From positions 885,220 to 949,219 of the forward strand of contig JANVCC010009742.1 in assembly GCA_025345505.1 (NCBI GenBank): a DNA stretch of 64,000 nucleotides. The letters are read 5' to 3'. The notes under the pieces were generated by a model. The model did no database searches, was not told the DNA's origin, and saw nothing but the letters and a program-made list of their open reading frames with translations. Both the position numbers and the translations under genes were made by a program. Source of the DNA: Todiramphus chloris collaris. Its lineage: Eukaryota; Chordata; Aves; Coraciiformes; Alcedinidae. Of this stretch, positions 54,178 to 62,430 are shown piece after piece. Numbering within the stretch: position 1 is the stretch's first letter; each line of letters starts with the position of its first letter.

Positions 54178-55857
54178 TCAGAACAGCCCTTCGATCAAAC
54201 CCTGCCCGTTGAGATGAATGCGTTCCGCCGAAGGCGATTTCGGCAGACCCGGCATGGTCATGATCTCACCGCAGATCGCGACGACGAAGCCGGCGCCAGC
54301 CGAAAGGCGCACCTCCCGCACATGGACCACATGATTGACCGGTGCGCCGCGCAGGTGCGAATCCGTCGAGAACGAATATTGTGTCTTGGCCATGCAGACG
54401 GGAAGATGGCCGTACCCGGCGGCCTCCCATTGCCGCAACTGCTCCCGCACGCTGGCATCGGCATCCGCCTCCGCACCGCGATAGATGCGCTTGACCACCG
54501 TCTCGATCTTGTCGAACAGAGAGAGCTCATCCTCATAGAGCGGCGAGAACTGGGCTGAACCGCTCTCGGCGAGAGACACCACCTTGTGCGCCAGCTCTTC
54601 GATCCCGGCCGATCCCAGCGCCCAGTGTTTGCACAGGATGGCTTGCGCGCCATGGGCCGCAACGAAGTTCTTCACGGTTTCGATCTCGGCATCGGTATCG
54701 GCGCTGAAATGATTGATCGCCACGACAACAGGCACACCGAACTGCCGCACATTTTCCATGTGGCGGCCAAGATTGGCACAGCCCGCCTTTACCGCAGCAA
54801 CATTCTCAAGACCGAGATCGTCCCTGGCAACGCCGCCATGCATCTTCATGGCGCGGACCGTGGCAACGATGACGGCAGCGGCCGGTTTCAATCCGGCCTT
54901 GCGGCATTTGATGTTGAAGAATTTCTCTGCGCCGAGATCGGCACCGAAACCGGCTTCTGTCACCACGTAATCCGCAAGCTTGAGCGCAGTCGTCGTGGCA
55001 ACGACAGAGTTGCAGCCGTGGGCAATATTGGCGAAGGGGCCGCCATGCACAAAGGCCGGATTGTTTTCCAGCGTCTGCACCAGATTGGGCTGCATGGCAT
55101 CCTTCAGGAGGACGGCCATCGCCTTGTCGGCCTTGAGGTCCCGGGCATAGACGGCGGTCTTGTCGAAACGATAGCCGATAATAATATCGCCCAGCCGCCG
55201 CTCAAGATCTTCGAGATCGGTTGCAAGGCAGAGAATGGCCATGACTTCCGAAGCCACGGTGATGTCAAAACCCGATTCACGCGGAAAGCCGTTGGCCACG
55301 CCGCCCAGGGAAGACGCGATATCGCGCAGCGCGCGGTCGTTCATGTCCATGACCCGCCGCCAGGTCACGCGGCGCGTATCGAGATTGAGTTCATTGCCCC
55401 AATAGACGTGATTGTCGATCAGGGCTGCCAGCAGATTGTGCGCCGCAGTGATGGCGTGAAAATCGCCGGTGAAATGCAGGTTGATGTCTTCCATCGGGAT
55501 GACCTGCGCATAGCCGCCGCCGGCGGCGCCGCCTTTCACGCCGAAACAGGGCCCGAGCGACGCCTCGCGGATGCAGACAATCGCGCTCTTGCCGATGCGG
55601 TTGAGACCATCGCCGAGACCGACGGTCGTCGTCGTCTTGCCTTCACCCGCCGGTGTCGGGCTGACCGCCGTCACGAGGATCAGCTTGCCATCCGGAGCAC
55701 CGCGCTTCGAGCGGATGAATTCCGCCGAGAGTTTTGCCTTGTCGTGCCCGTAGGGAACGAGGTGTTCCGGCGCAATGCCAATCTTTGCACCTATCTCGAA
55801 AACCGGTTTCTTGGTTGCAGCGCGGGCGATCTCAATATCGGACTTCACGACAGCCAT
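54178..55857 (-). CDS. fhs: Formate-tetrahydrofolate ligase
   Basis: A 559-residue enzyme making 10-formyl-THF from formate, THF and ATP. The P-loop is [40 protein letters not shown] and [20 protein letters not shown] are the classical signatures. The length is typical. Two ATGs are possible; GGGGAGGAT is better spaced for the second (55857) than the first (55863). It supplies one-carbon units for purine and methionine synthesis. The trp promoter begins within 30 bp after its stop; no terminator is seen between them. Confidence 0.95.
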   Translation of the reverse strand: MAVVKSDIEIARAATKKPVFEIGAKIGIAPEHLVPYGHDKAKLSAEFIRSKRGAPDGKLILVTAVSPTPAGEGKTTTTVGLGDGLNRIGKSAIVCIREASLGPCFGVKGGAAGGGYAQVIPMEDINLHFTGDFHAITAAHNLLAALIDNHVYWGNELNLDTRRVTWRRVMDMNDRALRDIASSLGGVANGFPRESGFDITVASEVMAILCLATDLEDLERRLGDIIIGYRFDKTAVYARDLKADKAMAVLLKDAMQPNLVQTLENNPAFVHGGPFANIAHGCNSVVATTTALKLADYVVTEAGFGADLGAEKFFNIKCRKAGLKPAAAVIVATVRAMKMHGGVARDDLGLENVAAVKAGCANLGRHMENVRQFGVPVVVAINHFSADTDAEIETVKNFVAAHGAQAILCKHWALGSAGIEELAHKVVSLAESGSAQFSPLYEDELSLFDKIETVVKRIYRGAEADADASVREQLRQWEAAGYGHLPVCMAKTQYSFSTDSHLRGAPVNHVVHVREVRLSAGAGFVVAICGEIMTMPGLPKSPSAERIHLNGQGLIEGLF

Positions 55858-55938
55858 CGGCATATCCTCCCCATTTTAGGGTTGCGCCCTATTTATCGGT
55901 TACCATTCTGAATACGCCAAATAGCATCGTAGAAGCGA

Positions 55939-55971
55939 ATTGGGGATAGTGAGTGCCCCACTATCCCCAAT
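55939..55971. repeat. Perfect 13-bp inverted repeat between fhs and putA
   Basis: ATTGGGGATAGTG (55939-55951) and CACTATCCCCAAT (55959-55971) with a 7-nt loop. It lies 30 bp after the putA stop and about 80 bp upstream of the fhs start. Neither side has a T-run, so it may be a 3'-end hairpin of putA mRNA, or an operator for fhs. Confidence 0.6.
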
Positions 55972-56000
55972 CGCGCATCTGATTTCAGCCGTTTTCCCGC

Positions 56001-59000
56001 TTATTCGCCCATGGCGATGAGGCTGGCATTGCCCCCGGCTGCAGCCGTGTTGACCGAGACCACCTGTTCCAGCGCAAACCGCGTCAGGTACGACGGACCG
56101 CCCGCCTTGGGACCTGTGCCGGAAAGACCCGAACCGCCGAAGGGCTGTGTCCCGACAACCGCGCCGATCGTGTTGCGGTTGACATAGACATTGCCGATGT
56201 CGAGCCGGTCGATGACTTTGGCGACTGTCGCCTCAATGCGCGTGTGCAGACCGAAGGTCAGGCCGTAACCGGTCGAGGCGATCTGGTCGAGTACCTTGTC
56301 CAGATCCTTGGCTTTCCAGCGCACCACGTGCAGAACCGGCCCGAACACCTCCTTCTCCAATGCTTCCGCATGATTGAGTTCAACAATATGCGGCGCAAAG
56401 AACAGGCCTTCGTCCGGTGCAGTGCCGGCATAGCGAACCTTCTGGCTCTTGCGCATCGCGGCAATGTGGGCTGCGAGCATGTCGCGTTGCGTCTGATCGA
56501 TGATCGGGCCGATATCGGTGGAGGCCAGCGAGGGATCGCCAAGCGTCAACTCACGTGCCGCGCCTTCGATCATCTCGAGCATGTTGTCGGCAATATCCTC
56601 CTGCAGGTAGAGAATTCGCAACGCAGAACAGCGCTGGCCTGCCGAACGGAACGCCGACATGACAACATCGTCGGCAACCTGTTCCGACAAGGCAGTGGCA
56701 TCGACGATCATCCCGTTGAGGCCGCCGGTTTCGGCGATCAGCGGAACAATCGGGCCTTTCTTCGCCGCCAGCGTACGGTTGATGGCCCAGGCCGTATCGG
56801 TCGAGCCGGTGAAGGCCACGCCGGCAATATCCGCATGGGATGTCAACGCCGCACCCACCGAGCCGTCACCCGGGACATAAAGCACGGCATCTTTCGGCAC
56901 ACCCGCTTCGTGGAGAAGCCGGATGGCTTCATAGGCGATCAGCGGCGTCTGTTCCGCCGGCTTCGCCACCACGGTGTTCCCCGCAGCAAGGGCCGCCGTG
57001 ACCTGACCCAGGAAAATCGCCAGCGGGAAATTCCACGGGCTGATGCAGACGAAGGCACCGCGACCGCGATGACGCAGCTTGTTGTCTTCGCCTGTCGGGC
57101 CGGGCATGGCCTTGTCGGTTGCAAACTGACGGCGCGCCTCGGCAGCGTAGTAGCGGCAGAAATCCACTGCCTCGCGAATTTCGGCAATGCCGTCATCGAG
57201 CGTCTTGCCCGCTTCACGGGAGAGAAGGTCCATCAGCAGATCACGATTGTTCTCCAGAAGGTCACCCGCCTTTTCCAGGGCCTTGGCGCGGGTTTCCACC
57301 GGAACACGCGACCACGAGACGAAAGCCCGTTTGGCAATGCCGACGGCCTTTGCCGCTTCGTCCGCCGTCGCAAACACAACCGTTCCGACGGTTGCACCGT
57401 TGACCGGCGAAATCACATTCTGGGCCTTGCCCGCAGCTTTCACGCCGTCGATCAGCGGAACAGCGTTGACCGTGCGGGATGCCTTGGCGATCCCGCCCAA
57501 AAGGGCGGCCAGTTCCTTGCGGTCACCCAGTTCCACGCCGGCCGAATTGGTGCGCTTGCCATAGATTTTGGCGGGCAGCGGGATATGCGGGTGACGATAG
57601 CCTTTGCCGTCATTGAGCTTTTCCGCCGGGCGCACCAGCAGGTCCGCTATCGGCACATTGCTGTCACCGACCACCGACACGAAAGACGAGTTGGCGCCGT
57701 TTTCAAGGAGGCGGCGAACCAGATAGGCCAGGAGATCGCGATAGCCGCCAACAGGCGCATAGATGCGGCAGGCGATTTTCTCGTCCTTTTCCGTGATCTG
57801 CTTGTAGAGGCTTTCACCCATGCCATGCAGCCGCTGGAACTCAAAACCTGTCTTGTCGTCGCCGGCCATTTCCAGGATCATGGCGACCGTCAGCGCATTG
57901 TGGGTGGCAAATTGCGGGAATATGCGGGGCCGGGCGTCAAGCATACGCTTGGCGCAGGCCATGTAGGACGCATCGGTTGCAGGCTTGCGGGTGAACACCG
58001 GGTAATCGGGCAGACCGCGCTCCTGCGTCCGCTTCACTTCCGTATCCCAATAGGCCCCCTTGACCAGCCGCACCATCATCTTACGGTTGTGGCGCGCCGC
58101 CAGCCGGTCGATGTGGTCGATCACCTCAAGCGCACGCTTCTGATAGGCCTGAATGGCCAGTCCGAATCCGTCCCATCCATCCAGCGACGGATCGGCAAAG
58201 ACGCGGTCGATCACATCCAACGACAGCTCAAGCCGGTCGGCTTCTTCGGCATCGACCGTGAAATTAAGATCGTAGGATTTGGCCTTCTGCGCCAATGCCA
58301 AAAGGTCCGGCACCAGTTCGGCCATGACCTGATCATGATGTGTGGCGAGATAACGCGGATGCAGGGCGGAGAGCTTGACGGAAATGCCCATGCGATCCGG
58401 CAGCTTCTTGTTGCCCGTGGCCCGGCCGATCGCGTCGATGGCATCGGAATAGGATTTGAAATAGCCGCGCGCGTCCTTGCGCGTCCGGGCGCCCTCACCC
58501 AGCATATCGAAGGAATGGCGATAACCCTTGGCTTCGTTGGAAGCAGCGCGCTTCAGCGCATCCTTGATGGTTTCGCCGAGAACGAAATGGTGGCCGAGAT
58601 AACGCATGGCCTGCTTGGTGGCGGTGCGGACCGTGGGAAGGCCGATACGCTTGACCAGCGAGGAAATCACCCCTTCCGGCGTCTCGCCCGGCTTGATCAC
58701 CTTGGCGGAAAGGCCGAGCGCCCAGGCTGATGCAGATACAAACCACGTATCGCCGCTCGGCTCGTGCTCCGACCACTTGCCCTGCTTCAGCTTGTCCTCG
58801 ATCAGCTTGTCCTGCGTGGCCGCATCCGGCACGCGCAGCAGGGCTTCGGCGAGAACCATCAGCGCCAGCCCTTCACGGGTGGACAAGCCATATTCGCGCA
58901 GGAAATCCTCCACACCGCCGATACCACTCGCTTCCTTGCGAATCGTGGCGATGTATTTGCTGGCACGTGCATCGATACGGCGGTTGACGTCTTCCGGCAG

Positions 59001-59093
59001 GACGATGGTTTTCAGCAAAGATGCGACCAGTTGCTGATCATCGACAGCATATGGCGCAGTAAAATCGTTTGAAGACGGCAATGGTCTGGTCAT
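56001..59093 (-). CDS. putA: Bifunctional proline dehydrogenase / glutamate semialdehyde dehydrogenase
   Basis: A 1030-residue PutA oxidising proline to glutamate in two steps. The proline dehydrogenase barrel (about 130-480) has RMGISVKLSALHPRY, RLVKGAYWDTEVKR and ATHNALTVAMIL. The aldehyde dehydrogenase (about 520-1010) has PWNFPLAIFLGQVTAALAAG, the general base in AETGGLNGM and the nucleophile near C822 in SAGQRCSALR. It lacks the N-terminal ribbon-helix-helix domain of trifunctional PutA, so it cannot repress itself; the divergent Lrp-type gene fits that role. It is shorter at the C-terminus than type B PutAs. Confidence 0.96.
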   Translation of the reverse strand: MTRPLPSSNDFTAPYAVDDQQLVASLLKTIVLPEDVNRRIDARASKYIATIRKEASGIGGVEDFLREYGLSTREGLALMVLAEALLRVPDAATQDKLIEDKLKQGKWSEHEPSGDTWFVSASAWALGLSAKVIKPGETPEGVISSLVKRIGLPTVRTATKQAMRYLGHHFVLGETIKDALKRAASNEAKGYRHSFDMLGEGARTRKDARGYFKSYSDAIDAIGRATGNKKLPDRMGISVKLSALHPRYLATHHDQVMAELVPDLLALAQKAKSYDLNFTVDAEEADRLELSLDVIDRVFADPSLDGWDGFGLAIQAYQKRALEVIDHIDRLAARHNRKMMVRLVKGAYWDTEVKRTQERGLPDYPVFTRKPATDASYMACAKRMLDARPRIFPQFATHNALTVAMILEMAGDDKTGFEFQRLHGMGESLYKQITEKDEKIACRIYAPVGGYRDLLAYLVRRLLENGANSSFVSVVGDSNVPIADLLVRPAEKLNDGKGYRHPHIPLPAKIYGKRTNSAGVELGDRKELAALLGGIAKASRTVNAVPLIDGVKAAGKAQNVISPVNGATVGTVVFATADEAAKAVGIAKRAFVSWSRVPVETRAKALEKAGDLLENNRDLLMDLLSREAGKTLDDGIAEIREAVDFCRYYAAEARRQFATDKAMPGPTGEDNKLRHRGRGAFVCISPWNFPLAIFLGQVTAALAAGNTVVAKPAEQTPLIAYEAIRLLHEAGVPKDAVLYVPGDGSVGAALTSHADIAGVAFTGSTDTAWAINRTLAAKKGPIVPLIAETGGLNGMIVDATALSEQVADDVVMSAFRSAGQRCSALRILYLQEDIADNMLEMIEGAARELTLGDPSLASTDIGPIIDQTQRDMLAAHIAAMRKSQKVRYAGTAPDEGLFFAPHIVELNHAEALEKEVFGPVLHVVRWKAKDLDKVLDQIASTGYGLTFGLHTRIEATVAKVIDRLDIGNVYVNRNTIGAVVGTQPFGGSGLSGTGPKAGGPSYLTRFALEQVVSVNTAAAGGNASLIAMGE

Positions 59094-59123
59094 CAGGCTT
59101 CCCCTTATTGATTTTTCCCATAT

Positions 59124-59152
59124 AATCTATTCCACTTGGTTCTTCTCACCAA
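59124..59152 (-). promoter_or_regulatory. putA: Promoter of putA
   Basis: On the minus strand, TTGGTG (59147-59152), a 17-bp spacer and TAGATT (59124-59129), about 30 bp before the putA ATG. Confidence 0.5.
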
Positions 59153-59182
59153 TGAACGCTCATAAAGCAGCGCAAAAAACTA

Positions 59183-59199
59183 AAAATATGGGGTATTTT
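59183..59199. promoter_or_regulatory. Candidate PutR operator
   Basis: AAAATA-TGGGG-TATTTT, a perfect 6-bp AT-rich dyad directly before the regulator's ATG (59204). AT-rich dyads of this size are the usual targets of Lrp-type proteins, so self-repression and control of putA are plausible. Confidence 0.45.
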
Positions 59200-59203
59200 A
59201 GAG

Positions 59204-59665
59204 ATGAAAAACCTGGACAGCCTTGACCGGCGCATCTTGCGCGAGCTGCAGAAGGACGGGCGGCTCTCCAACACCGAGTTATCCGAGCGTATCAGCCTGT
59301 CGCAAACGGCGACCACGGAACGGGTCAAGCGCCTGACAAGAGACGGCTATATCCTTGGTTATACCGCCAGACTGTCGCCGAAAAAGCTCGACCGCGCAAT
59401 GCTGGTCTTCGTGGAAATCAAGCTGGACCGCACCACCCCGGATGTTTTTGCCACCTTTGCGGCTGCGACACGGCGCAACCCCGATGTGATGGAATGCCAC
59501 ATGGTCGCCGGTGGTTTCGACTACCTGATCAAGGCGCGCGTCGCGGACATGGAGCACTACCGCCGCTTTCTCTCCGATGCCCTGCTGTCGCTGCCGGGCG
59601 TGCGCGAGACGCACACCTATGCCGTCATGGAGGAAGTCAAGGAAACCACCCACCTGCCGGTTTGA
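59204..59665 (+). CDS. putR: Lrp/AsnC family regulator of proline catabolism
   Basis: A 153-residue regulator. The N-terminal helix-turn-helix (LDSLDRRILRELQKDGRLSN through ERISLSQTATTERVKRL) is followed by the RAM ligand-binding domain (DVMECHMVAGGFDYLIKARV, LSLPGVRETHTYAVMEEVKE). It is divergent from putA with a 110-bp shared region, as for PutR of Agrobacterium and relatives, which activates putA in response to proline. The name rests on that context. AGAG is the only weak ribosome binding site. Confidence 0.88.
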   Translation: MKNLDSLDRRILRELQKDGRLSNTELSERISLSQTATTERVKRLTRDGYILGYTARLSPKKLDRAMLVFVEIKLDRTTPDVFATFAAATRRNPDVMECHMVAGGFDYLIKARVADMEHYRRFLSDALLSLPGVRETHTYAVMEEVKETTHLPV

Positions 59666-59846
59666 TCGACCTGCAACCGGATACCTATCGCGACACAACT
59701 CCCCGTTCGTTGCCGAACCGGTCGCATTTCATCATCAATGGACGGGTTGAGGGCAAAAGCAACAGCACCGGGCCAGCGGTGTATCGGAGGAGATGGGCTG
59801 CTCCGGCTGCGGCATCAGCCATGCTTTCAAACTTGGAGGTGATACG

Positions 59847-59933
59847 ATGTGGTTTAAACCCTTCAGCATCACCCTGGAAATGAAAAGGATCCGGAATCGC
59901 TGGCAAGTGATCCTCCGGATCCAATTCAGATAA
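59847..59933 (+). CDS. Possible 28-residue basic small protein
   Basis: ATG 59847 to TAA 59931-59933. The upstream GGAGGTGAT is an almost perfect Shine-Dalgarno match at 4-5 nt spacing. The peptide begins MWFKPFSITLEMKRIRNRW and is basic and amphipathic, with Trp at 2 and 19. It is followed by a hairpin (59948-59963). No homologue is known to me. The case rests on the ribosome binding site, the isolated position and the hairpin. Confidence 0.45.
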   Translation: MWFKPFSITLEMKRIRNRWQVILRIQFR

Positions 59934-59947
59934 CCAGGAAAGAGGGT

Positions 59948-59963
59948 GGGCGAAAGCTCGCCC
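59948..59963. terminator. Short GC hairpin
   Basis: GGGCGA/TCGCCC with an AAGC loop, just after the small frame at 59847 and before the convergent DUF2333 gene. There is no T-run on the plus strand; the minus strand gives ACCCTCTTTCC. Weak terminator at best. Confidence 0.4.
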
Positions 59964-60006
59964 TCACTCCAAGACTAAATATAGCATTTTACCCGCCCAA
60001 GTCCAC

Positions 60007-61131
60007 TTATTGCTGCAGCACCTGCTTGATATCGATCAGGTTGGAACGCACGCGCAGGATATAGAAACCCATGGTTGTCAGATGGTTGGGCAACAACCAA
60101 CCGCCCTCGCTGCCATTGGCGATGATCCATGGCGTTATGTTGAGCGCCGAACGGAGTTGTCCGTCCATGCCATCCCATAGGGGGGCCAGGTTCTTCTGCT
60201 GCACGACCTGCTTGAAGTCGACCTTTGCCGCATTCATCAGGCCGTAATAGGCGTAGAGCTGGCCATAGGCGAACCAGAACCGGTCATCCGCACGGGTATC
60301 GAACCAGCCATAATTGTTCTTCTCCGAGCGATCCTTCAGGATGGCGGAGGTGGAGCCGATATCATTGGCAATACGGTCGATGAACTGCATGAGATTGTCG
60401 GCACGTGCATCGAATACGGCATTGCAGGCTTCCAGCTTCGAATTGAACGTCCTGAGGTCTTTGACCGCCGAACGGTAATAGCTCGGGGTCGGGGTCTTGG
60501 GGCCAAACGGGTTCAGGCCAAAATACCATGCATCTTCGGTGAACTGCAGATTGCCGCGGGCCTTCTGCAGATCATTGTCGATCTGCGATGTGCCACGGAT
60601 ACGGCCAAGCGTGTCGACAAGCTCGACGGCCGTCCGGCGCACGGCGGAGTTGATGCCGCGCTGGAACGCCGCCTTGTTGTCGAGGAAAGGCGTATCGTCC
60701 CATGACATGCCGAAGAAGCCGAGCTTGAACAGCAGCATGGAGGAAATCCAGGCATTCTGGTTCACATTGAAATCGGTGAGGTCAGCCGTGACTTCCACAA
60801 TGGCCGAACGGGCGCAGCTCTTGGGCGCCGTTCCGACGGCTTGCGCAGCAACCGGTTCCCCAGCGGCAACATCACGCTTGTCGAAATTATAGACGGCGAC
60901 GTAATCCGGATTGAAATTCGTCCAGACCTGCGTGACCCAGAAGAAATAGCCGTAAAGCCCGACCCAGAGAATGAGTATCGCACCCACGACCGTCTTCAGG
61001 ATCCAGCCGCGCTGGGTGTACCAGCGCCCTGCCCACAGGAACGGCCACAGGATGATACCGACCGCATAGCCGATGCCACGTCCGATCAGATAGAAAATCC
61101 GGCTGAAGAAGTTGATGACGGGATCGAGCAT
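60007..61131 (-). CDS. DUF2333 family membrane protein
   Basis: A 374-residue protein of DUF2333. One or two N-terminal membrane segments (IFYLIGRGIGYAVGIILWPF and TVVGAILILWVGLYGYFFWV) anchor a periplasmic domain (TPFLDNKAAFQRGINSAVRR, VELVDTLGRIRGTSQIDNDL, DRFWFAYGQLYAYYGLMNAA, GWLLPNHLTTMGFYILRVRS). The family is common in alpha- and gammaproteobacteria and has no known role. It lies 12 bp after the DUF6638 gene and is the last gene of a three-gene operon. Confidence 0.85.
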   Translation of the reverse strand: MLDPVINFFSRIFYLIGRGIGYAVGIILWPFLWAGRWYTQRGWILKTVVGAILILWVGLYGYFFWVTQVWTNFNPDYVAVYNFDKRDVAAGEPVAAQAVGTAPKSCARSAIVEVTADLTDFNVNQNAWISSMLLFKLGFFGMSWDDTPFLDNKAAFQRGINSAVRRTAVELVDTLGRIRGTSQIDNDLQKARGNLQFTEDAWYFGLNPFGPKTPTPSYYRSAVKDLRTFNSKLEACNAVFDARADNLMQFIDRIANDIGSTSAILKDRSEKNNYGWFDTRADDRFWFAYGQLYAYYGLMNAAKVDFKQVVQQKNLAPLWDGMDGQLRSALNITPWIIANGSEGGWLLPNHLTTMGFYILRVRSNLIDIKQVLQQ

Positions 61132-61143
61132 TGTGCATCCTTG

Positions 61144-62430
61144 CTAGGAGGTGAGACCGTAGAGCCGCCTGCGCAGCCCTTCCTTATCCTTCAAATAGGT
61201 GGTTTTGAGTATATCGACAACGTGTTCCTGATAGGCGGGGCTCCAGCGGCCGTAGTCGGCGTAGAAACCCTGCTTGTTGAAAATATACCGCGACAGGAAA
61301 TCCCACGGGACAAAATCACCGATCAGCTGATTGACCAGCCAGGCATCGGGATGGCTTGGGAGCGCCCGCACCACCAGAAAACGGCGCGCCGGGTCGATCT
61401 CGGAGAGGTTGATCTGCCCCGTCTGGGCAATTTCACGTTTCACGGCGTTCAGGAACGGCCATGTCCCGTCATGATTGATCAGGCTGGCATTGGCGTGAAT
61501 CCAAGTCTGTAGCCAGATACGATCAATGCCGCTCAGATTGCGTTCCGGTTCAAGCGTCCGGATGAGATGGCGGATGATCATCTCACCGCGGTTTTCCAGA
61601 TAGCCCGACTGCTCGATCCACGAGCCGCGCGGCAACTCGATGCGCCCCGTCGCGGCAAGAAACTGGAACACCTGGTCGGCGTCCTTAATCGAGATGTAAT
61701 TGACCTGCCAGGGGCGCGAACGCCGGAAACCGGGAGCGGCGGGATCGCCGATGACCGTTGTCGTATTGTCATCGACAAAGATATAGATGCCGCCGAAATG
61801 ACTGGTCCAGAAGGCGCTGTGGCGGAACACCACCTTGTCGGGCACCAGTGAATTCTCGCGGATATCGCCGGTGACCTTGGCAAGTTCGACCATACGGTTG
61901 ATGAGATCGTCGTCGCGCCAGGTGTTCGGCTCGTTCTGCAGCCGGTCCACCAGCAGACGCAGTTCCGCCGCCTGCCCCATGACATTTTCAGCCGAAAGGA
62001 CGCGGAACTCGACCTGGTTGATCGACAGCAGATCCTCGATGTCGTTGACGATAGAAACACTGTCCTCGATCTCGCCGAAGATCACGTCCTTGATGGTCAG
62101 CGCGTTGATCGCCCGCGCATTGCTGCTGAAGAATTCATACATCAGCTGCGACGTGTTGGAGAACTGCGTGTGAACCACCGGCAGCATCGCCTGATCCGGC
62201 GTCAGAATGATGAAGCGGCGGTTGACGCCATTGGGATCGAGATAGGAAGGGTCCTTCAGTTCAGCGGCGATTTCCGGCGAAAAACCCGTCCGGTCAATAT
62301 TGAACCGGGTGAGTTCGGTTGCCTTGAATCCAAAAGCCGTCAGCGCCCGGTTATAGCGTTCGATCAGATGCGGCTGGTCGATCGTCAGCAAACGCCCGTA
62401 GATCAGTTCGTTTTCGTAGAGAAGGTCCAT
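61144..62430 (-). CDS. DUF6638-type conserved protein
   Basis: A 428-residue protein without signal or membrane segment, conserved in Rhizobiales beside an AAA ATPase and DUF2333, and as far as I recall grouped as DUF6638. MDLLYENELIYGRLLTIDQP starts it; notable parts are NRRFIILTPDQAMLPVVHTQ, WTSHFGGIYIFVDDNTTTVI and VVRALPSHPDAWLVNQLIGD. The start at 62430 overlaps the ATPase TGA by one base (TGATG), so the two are translationally coupled; the ATG at 62442 is less likely. Function unknown. Confidence 0.8.
   Translation of the reverse strand: MDLLYENELIYGRLLTIDQPHLIERYNRALTAFGFKATELTRFNIDRTGFSPEIAAELKDPSYLDPNGVNRRFIILTPDQAMLPVVHTQFSNTSQLMYEFFSSNARAINALTIKDVIFGEIEDSVSIVNDIEDLLSINQVEFRVLSAENVMGQAAELRLLVDRLQNEPNTWRDDDLINRMVELAKVTGDIRENSLVPDKVVFRHSAFWTSHFGGIYIFVDDNTTTVIGDPAAPGFRRSRPWQVNYISIKDADQVFQFLAATGRIELPRGSWIEQSGYLENRGEMIIRHLIRTLEPERNLSGIDRIWLQTWIHANASLINHDGTWPFLNAVKREIAQTGQINLSEIDPARRFLVVRALPSHPDAWLVNQLIGDFVPWDFLSRYIFNKQGFYADYGRWSPAYQEHVVDILKTTYLKDKEGLRRRLYGLTS

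Noticed and set aside
56244-58730. An 828-codon open frame antisense to putA
   Set aside because: It lies wholly within putA, has low-complexity Arg/Gly/Asp-rich translation with no family resemblance, and is the common shadow of a high-GC gene.
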